A stretch of 56,335 nt of DNA from positions 1 to 56,335 of the forward strand of contig JAISPH010000145.1 of assembly GCA_031275035.1 (NCBI GenBank), written 5' to 3'. The position numbers and the translations under genes are program-made. The notes under the pieces are model-generated. The model was not told the DNA's origin, did not search any database, and saw only the letters and a list, made by a program, of their open reading frames with translations. The DNA is from Treponema sp. GTDB lineage: Bacteria; Spirochaetota; Spirochaetia; Treponematales; Breznakiellaceae. Below, one piece after another: positions 51,216 through 56,335 of the stretch. The number at the start of each line of letters is the position of its first letter. The first letter of the stretch is position 1.

Positions 51216-54056
51216 CTATAGCCCGGTATCACCCTTAATAGCAATGACCATGTCCAGGGCGTTTTTGAATTCAAAATCTTCCATTGCGGCAATGAGGGCT
51301 TCGCTTTTTTCGGAAAGGGGCAGAAGCGTCTCCCGGATCTTCTGTACATAGCCGAGACAGTCCGTATTGCCCGCCTTTAAGAGAGGAATAAGGATCTCCA
51401 CAAGCCGCATCGCCCTTTTTCTGGTTTCCGCGCCCGCCTCTTTTCCGGGACCGGTTTTCCCGGGCGCCGCCGAAGGCCGGGAAGTTTCCCCAAGCCCGGC
51501 CATCACCGCCGCAAGGGCTGTCCCGAGTTTCTCCATTGCGCCGGCGGAAACGCCGGAGGCGCCTTCCTCAAGGACCGCCTCCGCCTCCGCCGCAGCCTGC
51601 CGGAGGGTTTCCGCCCCAATCAGGGCGGCGGCGCTTTTAAGGGTATGGGCAATGCGGTGGGCGCCGTTACCGTCGCCCGAGGCCAGGGCCTTTTTGATCT
51701 TTTCAAAATCGCCGCCGTGATCCTGCTTAAACATACCGAGCAGCTGCCGGTACAATCCGGCGTCGCCCGCCGCATTCCTTAACCCGGCGGTTTCGTCAAG
51801 CGGGCCGGAAACTCCGGGAGCCGCCTGCCCGGCCGTACCGGAGGCCCTTCCCATCGCCACCTTGTCCGCCGGCAGCCAACGGAGGAGGATCCTGTTCAGT
51901 ATCGCGGGATCTATGGGCTTGGAGATAAAGTCGTTCATCCCCGCTTCAAGAAAGGCCTCCCGCGCCCCGGATACGGCGTTGGCGCTGAGGGCCACAATGG
52001 GGAGCTTCCTGTACTGCGCATCCGCCAGCCCCCTGATACGGCGGACCGCTTCGAGGCCGTCCATTTCGGGCATCATGTGATCCATGAAGACCAGATCGTA
52101 GCGCCGCCGCTGCACCATCTCAATCGCCTCAAGGCCGTTGGAGGCAGTGTCCGCCCGGATCCGGTGTTTTGCCAGATAGGCTTCGGCCACCTTGAGGTTG
52201 ACCTGGTTATCGTCCACCACCAGCACCCTGGCGTCCTCCGAAACCAGGGCAAATTCGTTCAGTTCGTTTGTTTCGATTTTGGCGGGATCCCCTTCGATCA
52301 GGGGCAGCAAAACCGTAAAAAGCGATCCTTCGCCGTATCTGCTTTCAAGGCTTATCCTGCCTTCCATCATGTCCACCAGCCTCTTGGTGATAGAGAGCCC
52401 CAGCCCGGTTCCCATAATGCCGTGGCTGCTTTTCCTGTTCACCCGCTTAAAGGCGGTAAAAAGCCGGGGGAAGTCCTCTTTTTTGATGCCTATGCCGGTA
52501 TCCCGCACCGCCAGGGAAAGGTACGCTTCGGGTCCCGAACCGGACGGGCCGTCAACTTCGGAAGCGGGAACGCGGCTGATGCAGAAGTCCACATATCCTT
52601 CCCTGGTATACTTAATGGCATTGTTGAGAAGATTAAGCATTATCTGGCGCAGCCGTATGTCGTCCATAAAAAGCACCCGGGGTACATCCCCGGCAAAGGA
52701 GGAACGGAATTCCAGTTCCTTGGCGGAGGCGGTAAAACGGCTCAGGGAACAGATATTGTCGTAAAGCTCCAGCAGGTTAAAATGGACCGGATTCAGTTCC
52801 AGCCTGCCCGCTTCAATCTTTGAAAAATCCAGAATATCGTTGATGATCTGCAGCAGGGACCGGGACATCTTTTTGATATCCTCAAAGTAGCCCCGCTGGA
52901 TCTCGTCCAGATTGTCGGTACGCATAAGATCGCCCATGCCGATGATGGCGTTCATCGGGGTGCGGATCTCGTGGCTCATCTGGGCAAGGAAGCGGCTCTT
53001 GGCTTCGCTGGCCGCCCGGGCCGCCTGGGCCTTTATCTCCATCTCCCGGTTAAGGGCGTCGGCCTCCCGGACCCGCTCCTCGTTGGCCTTTTCCTCCCGG
53101 AGGTCCCGGGAGTAAGCCGCCAGGGCATAGCCCCCCTTCCAGGGGACCCGGACCAGGGTGGTTTCCACCGGAAGCGGCTCCCCGGAAAGGGTACAGTGCA
53201 TCCATGCAAATTGAAGAAAACCCGTCTTAAAGGCGGAGGCGTGTATCTTCGCCGTCTTCTCTATGCTGGACTGGCCGTCGTTCTGGAAAGGGGGATTTAA
53301 TTTGGCGATGTTTTCCGCATATTCGGATTTTTTGGAAAATCCGAATATATGCAGGGCCTCATTGTTGCAGTCCAGGAGTCTGCCCTCTTCATCCCAGAAA
53401 GAACAGGCCAGGGGGGTCGCATCCAGCATGATCCGGGTCCGTTCCTCCGCTTCCCGCAGTTCCTCCCGGCTGGCCAGGATTTGCCTAAGGTCCCGGGAAT
53501 AGCAGGCAAAACGGCGGCCCTCCTCCCAAGGAACCCGGACCAGGATGGTCTCCGCCGGAACGGGATCCCCCGAGACAGTACGGTAGGTCCATTGAAAACG
53601 CTGATAGCCGGTTTCAAAAACAGCTTCGATGTACCGCCGGGCCTTTTCCCCGGACAACTCCCCGTCGTCCTGATACTTGGGGTTCATCTGATCAAAGCGG
53701 TCGATCAGTTCCGACTTCCTGGAAAGGCCGAACATGCGCAGCATCTCTTCGTTGCAGTCGAGGATGTGATTATGCTCGTCCCTGATGGAACAGGCCATGG
53801 GAACGGTATCCAGCATAAGCCGGCTCAGGCGGGCGGTTTTCCTTCCCCGGGACAGGTTCCGCAGCAAGACCGTAAAGCTGACTATCAAAAGTCCTATAAA
53901 GAAAATGTTGCTGCAGAAGAGGATCAGGGACATCCCCGAATAGGAACCATGGATAAACGATTCCAGATTAAAAAAGACACAAACATTGATAAAGGCCAGG
54001 AGAAAAAAACAGGTTCCAATAAGGAGGTATTCTTTGGTAACCGGTATCTTTTTCAC
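51216..54056 (-). CDS. Hybrid histidine kinase: 2 TM, two PAS, HisKA, HATPase, REC, HPt
   Basis: Two N-terminal helices (residues 8-65) are followed by two PAS-like domains (about 80-205 and 210-330) that are similar to each other, suggesting duplication. HisKA has FLAQMSHEIRTPMNAIIG (phospho-His). HATPase has NLLNNAIKYT, DTGIGIKKEDFPRLFTAF and GTGLGLSITKRLV. The receiver has VLVVDDNQVN, FMDHMMPEMDG (phospho-Asp) and the Lys in FISKPID. The HPt has HRIAHTLKSAAALIGA. A full phosphorelay is present in one chain. The ligand and the output regulator are unknown. The gene sits between ruvA and ruvB, an unusual place. Confidence 0.92.
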   Translation of the reverse strand: MKKIPVTKEYLLIGTCFFLLAFINVCVFFNLESFIHGSYSGMSLILFCSNIFFIGLLIVSFTVLLRNLSRGRKTARLSRLMLDTVPMACSIRDEHNHILDCNEEMLRMFGLSRKSELIDRFDQMNPKYQDDGELSGEKARRYIEAVFETGYQRFQWTYRTVSGDPVPAETILVRVPWEEGRRFACYSRDLRQILASREELREAEERTRIMLDATPLACSFWDEEGRLLDCNNEALHIFGFSKKSEYAENIAKLNPPFQNDGQSSIEKTAKIHASAFKTGFLQFAWMHCTLSGEPLPVETTLVRVPWKGGYALAAYSRDLREEKANEERVREADALNREMEIKAQAARAASEAKSRFLAQMSHEIRTPMNAIIGMGDLMRTDNLDEIQRGYFEDIKKMSRSLLQIINDILDFSKIEAGRLELNPVHFNLLELYDNICSLSRFTASAKELEFRSSFAGDVPRVLFMDDIRLRQIMLNLLNNAIKYTREGYVDFCISRVPASEVDGPSGSGPEAYLSLAVRDTGIGIKKEDFPRLFTAFKRVNRKSSHGIMGTGLGLSITKRLVDMMEGRISLESRYGEGSLFTVLLPLIEGDPAKIETNELNEFALVSEDARVLVVDDNQVNLKVAEAYLAKHRIRADTASNGLEAIEMVQRRRYDLVFMDHMMPEMDGLEAVRRIRGLADAQYRKLPIVALSANAVSGAREAFLEAGMNDFISKPIDPAILNRILLRWLPADKVAMGRASGTAGQAAPGVSGPLDETAGLRNAAGDAGLYRQLLGMFKQDHGGDFEKIKKALASGDGNGAHRIAHTLKSAAALIGAETLRQAAAEAEAVLEEGASGVSAGAMEKLGTALAAVMAGLGETSRPSAAPGKTGPGKEAGAETRKRAMRLVEILIPLLKAGNTDCLGYVQKIRETLLPLSEKSEALIAAMEDFEFKNALDMVIAIKGDTGL
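53319..53348. repeat. Perfect 13-bp inverted repeat inside the second PAS domain
   Basis: ATATTCGGATTTT (53319-53331) and AAAATCCGAATAT (53336-53348), with TTGG between. It encodes part of the segment IFGFSKKSEY in the kinase. The mRNA could form a strong 13-bp hairpin. Confidence 0.8.
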
Positions 54057-54087
54057 AGCCCTCCCCGCCGCGGTTCTGCGCTTCCGG

Positions 54088-54693
54088 CTAAGAACTGCTC
54101 AGATAGATGATGGCTTCTTTGAAGAGAAGCTTTTCCCGTTCCGCGGCCGCCGTCCCCGGCGGAAGCCGCCCGTCCAGGGCCGCCGCGGCCTTTTCCAGGG
54201 CTTCCGCCGCGGCCCGCTTATCGTAGCCCATTTCAACCAGGGCTTCCGCCAGTTCGCCGCAGGGTGAAACCGCCCCGGAGACTCCGGGACTCCGGGCAAG
54301 TTTTCCCTTGAGAGCAAGGATCATCTTTTGGGCCGTCTTCTTTCCCAGCCCCGGCACCTGTTCAAGCCGGGCAAGATCCTCCGCCTCCAGGGCCCGCTCC
54401 AGTTCTTCCTGGCCTATGCCCCCCATAATTTTGAGGGCCCCCCGGGGGCCTATACCTTCAACCTTGAGCAGTTCCAAAAAGGTATTCCGCCGGGTATCGT
54501 CGGCAAAACCGAAGAGCCGCATCTGGTCTTCCCGGTGATAGAGCCAGGTAAAGATCCGCCCCTCCTCCCCCCGGGGGGGAAGCCGGGCAATGTCCGTGGC
54601 GGGAAGGGCAATCTCCCATTCAACCCCTCCGGTGAGAACCCACAGGGTTTCGCTTGATTTTTCGGTGATGATCCCCCGGAGACTGTTAAACAT
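54088..54693 (-). CDS. ruvA: Holliday junction DNA helicase subunit RuvA
   Basis: Tetrameric junction-binding protein. The N-terminal OB fold MFNSLRGIITEKS, YHREDQMRLFGF, FLELLKVEGIGPRGALKIM (first HhH), LARLEQVPGLGKKTAQKMILAL (second HhH) and the C-terminal domain III (AEALVEMGYDKRAAAEALEKA) are all present. It follows the hexokinase gene by three bases and precedes the histidine kinase by 31. Confidence 0.95.
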   Translation of the reverse strand: MFNSLRGIITEKSSETLWVLTGGVEWEIALPATDIARLPPRGEEGRIFTWLYHREDQMRLFGFADDTRRNTFLELLKVEGIGPRGALKIMGGIGQEELERALEAEDLARLEQVPGLGKKTAQKMILALKGKLARSPGVSGAVSPCGELAEALVEMGYDKRAAAEALEKAAAALDGRLPPGTAAAEREKLLFKEAIIYLSSS

Positions 54694-54696
54694 GGC

Positions 54697-56058
54697 CTAT
54701 GCCGAGAGGGCCGCCACGGCGGCTCCGAAGAGGGAGGCCTGTTCCACGGGGGCAATGGTATAGAACCGGGGCTTATCCGCAGCCAGCATGGTATGGAGGT
54801 AAGACTCCAGAGCCTCCCGCATCCCCCTGTACATTACATAGGTGGTTCCCTCTGCGGCAATGCGGACCGGCGAAAACGGATCATAGCCGCCGCCCACCCG
54901 TTCCACCGCGGCGGCAAGCGCCGCCGCCGAAAACAGGGCCGCCCGCCTGGTAACAATAGAGCTAAGGTACACAAAAGAGGCCAGGGCGTCCCGCTCGTCC
55001 GGACCGAAGAGCTCCCCGATGGGACCCTCCGCCGCCAGGGGGGCGTGCATGAACGCGTTGAGATCCCTGGTCTCAAGTCCGGGCAGGGCCAGAAATTCGC
55101 CGGACCGGGCAAACTTCAGTACCCCGTCCTTAACGGCCTGCTTGAGGATGTGAAAGGTCAGGGGCCCCAGGTAAGCGCCGGCGGTAGCCTTTTCCATAGT
55201 ATAGGCGCCGGGATTTTTGGTGCCCGCATCGAATTCCCGGTCCAGTATCCCCAGCCAGCGGGGAGCGAAGGTCCCGGTCTCGCAGACTACTATCTGGGGC
55301 GCCTCTTCCGAGGCAAAGCCGATTTTGGAGATACGCTTTTCCGGGTAGGCCGTATTAAAACCGGTTCCCAAAATAAAACCGATCACGGGACCCCCGGCGG
55401 CGCCGTACCGGTCCTCCCCCCTGCCCCTGCCGCCGGGGGGAATCTCCGCCAGCCCCGACAGAAGAGCCGCCACCGTATCGTTGAGGAGGACTATCCGTCC
55501 CGGAATCCGTATCTTCCGCCGCTTCAGCGCCTCCCGGAGCCCGGCGCCTATGGCCTTGCCGATCACGCCGGGGGCGTCCACCTCTTTGCTGAAAACCATA
55601 AGAATCCCGTCCCCGTCCTGCTGGACCTTCATGGGATAGGAAAAACAAAAACCGATTCCTTCGATACCGTCCGCCTGTCCGTCAACAAGCAGGGGGGCGG
55701 CGGCTTCGGCTATCTCGTCGAAAAAGGCCTCCGCCGTAACCTGGCCCCGGGTACCGGGCATGGGGGCCTTCCGAATCTCCCCGGCCTGGACCCTGCCCCC
55801 TTCGTCAAAGCGGACCCGGGCGGCCCGGAGATTGGTCCCCCCCGCATCCAGGGCAATGACGGTTTTCCCCGGCGGCACATGGGAAACGGGGCTTATATAG
55901 GCGGGGATCATGGGCAGCGAAGAAGGCTGGCCCCGGAGGCCCCGCTCCATGTCGAAGAGAATATCCCGCATCATTCCAAGGGGATCGCAGTTGTCGTAAT
56001 GAAAACCGTAATACCGGGCAAAATCAGCTAATTCCGCGGGGTTAAAGGTAGAGGTCAT
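54697..56058 (-). CDS. hxk: Hexokinase
   Basis: ATP-dependent sugar kinase of the eukaryote-like hexokinase family that treponemes carry. VIALDAGGTNLRAARVRFD is the phosphate-1 loop. GIGFCFSYPMK (sugar-binding 'fSFP'), VLLNDTVAALLSG (catalytic Asp), FILGTGFNTAYPE and the C-terminal IAAEGTTYVMYRGM adenosine loop follow. ATG 56058 is used (MTSTFNPAELADFARYYGF); an upstream start adds 12 residues. It probably begins the hxk-ruvA-kinase-ruvB-queA transcript. Confidence 0.92.
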   Translation of the reverse strand: MTSTFNPAELADFARYYGFHYDNCDPLGMMRDILFDMERGLRGQPSSLPMIPAYISPVSHVPPGKTVIALDAGGTNLRAARVRFDEGGRVQAGEIRKAPMPGTRGQVTAEAFFDEIAEAAAPLLVDGQADGIEGIGFCFSYPMKVQQDGDGILMVFSKEVDAPGVIGKAIGAGLREALKRRKIRIPGRIVLLNDTVAALLSGLAEIPPGGRGRGEDRYGAAGGPVIGFILGTGFNTAYPEKRISKIGFASEEAPQIVVCETGTFAPRWLGILDREFDAGTKNPGAYTMEKATAGAYLGPLTFHILKQAVKDGVLKFARSGEFLALPGLETRDLNAFMHAPLAAEGPIGELFGPDERDALASFVYLSSIVTRRAALFSAAALAAAVERVGGGYDPFSPVRIAAEGTTYVMYRGMREALESYLHTMLAADKPRFYTIAPVEQASLFGAAVAALSA

Positions 56059-56103
56059 GCCTTTAATTATGACCGGGAAGGGGTGATTTCGCAAGGGCCC
56101 GGT

Positions 56104-56125
56104 AAAAAGCGGCTGCGGGGGCCGC
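56104..56125 (-). terminator. Intrinsic terminator of the gene at the window end
   Basis: On the - strand GCGGC-CCCCGCA-GCCGC is followed at once by TTTTT (56108-56104). It lies right after the stop of the partial gene at 56131 and before the hexokinase start. Confidence 0.75.
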
Positions 56126-56130
56126 CGGGT

Positions 56131-56334
56131 TTAGGACAGCACCCCGCTCTTGGCCGGTCCCAGTTCCACCTCTCCCAGCTTCTTCACCTCAAAACCGTTT
56201 TTCTTGAATTCGCCGTAATGACTCTCCCCGCCGCAGAGCAGCGGGGTATCGTCGATCCGCAAGGTATGGATATTATGCGTGTCCATACCCCCAACAAACA
56301 AATCGTTACCGGGTCCAAATCGCCCCAGAGGCTC
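56131..56334 (-). CDS. Unrecognised protein, C-terminal 67 residues only
   Basis: The gene enters from the right edge and stops at 56131. Visible are FGPGNDLFVGGMDTHNIHTL, DDTPLLCGGESHYGEFKKNG and the end LGPAKSGVLS. No family is evident. The codons for DDTPLLCGGES coincide with a copy of the GGGGTAT hairpin on the opposite strand (56226-56250). A terminator follows the stop. Confidence 0.6.
   Translation of the reverse strand, partial: EPLGRFGPGNDLFVGGMDTHNIHTLRIDDTPLLCGGESHYGEFKKNGFEVKKLGEVELGPAKSGVLS
56226..56250. repeat. GGGGTAT hairpin within the partial end gene (copy e)
   Basis: CCCCGC / GCGGGG stem followed by TATC on the + strand. Aligned with the copy at 24992 it differs by one inserted base and one substitution over about 28 bases including the following TCG. 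It lies in coding sequence on the other strand. Confidence 0.68.
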
Positions 56335-56335
56335 C

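Noticed and set aside
1..56335. CRISPR array, prophage, rRNA operon, riboswitch or replication origin
   Set aside because: I saw no regularly spaced repeats, phage structural genes, rRNA sequence, known riboswitch core or dnaA-box cluster.

Overview
The window looks like a spirochaete chromosome, most likely a Treponema of the termite-gut type. The evidence is a flgF-flgG-rod-binding-protein cluster with a sigma-28-like promoter, a two-part PilZ protein, a treponemal-type hexokinase next to ruvA, and several secreted proteins of spirochaete character. This assignment is inferred from gene content; no 16S rRNA or species marker is present.

Left part (1-29300): a large surface-polysaccharide locus, almost all on the + strand. 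The first ~9.3 kb is visibly A+T-rich. It holds a truncated SDR, a DUF4422 glycosyltransferase, an MBOAT O-acyltransferase broken by a C17 tract, its SGNH/AlgJ-like partner, a GT32-like transferase, a FemAB-like transferase, a beta-propeller protein and a DUF6056 membrane protein. From 9.3 kb the base composition rises and the genes are nucleotide-sugar enzymes: WbpP/TviC-like epimerase, TviB/WbpO-like dehydrogenase, RmlA, a cupin, a WecC-like dehydrogenase, an ArnA/UXS-like SDR, a very clear RffA/WecE aminotransferase and a UDP-glucuronate 4-epimerase. These are mixed with GtrA/GtrB-type lipid-linked sugar transfer genes, GT4 enzymes, a CDP-alcohol phosphotransferase and the initiating enzyme WbaP. 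Together they imply a glycan rich in acidic and amino sugars (GalNAcA, ManNAcA, GalA, Fuc4N), started on undecaprenyl phosphate by WbaP and decorated by acyl and possibly aminoacyl groups. RmlB, WecB, flippase and polymerase are not in the window.

Middle (29300-31400): tRNA-Gly(TCC) with a strong promoter, a MutY-like glycosylase, a decayed IS5-family insertion sequence and nested palindromes.

Right part (30850-56335): G+C-rich housekeeping genes, mostly on the - strand: cmk-like kinase, yicC, murC, folC, two RluA-family pseudouridine synthases, yggS, rsmA, a short ComEC, a HEAT-repeat protein, PilZ, CPBP protease, a GH13 sugar phosphorylase, flagellar rod genes, an EamA transporter, an alkyltransferase-like protein, queA, ruvB, a hybrid histidine kinase, ruvA, hexokinase and a partial unknown gene.

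The most interesting signals are (i) the C17G7 tract that switches the O-acyltransferase frame, and (ii) a dispersed hairpin followed by GGGGTAT, seen about six times. One pair of copies sits in frame inside a glycosyltransferase gene, which recalls the protein-coding palindromic elements of Rickettsia.
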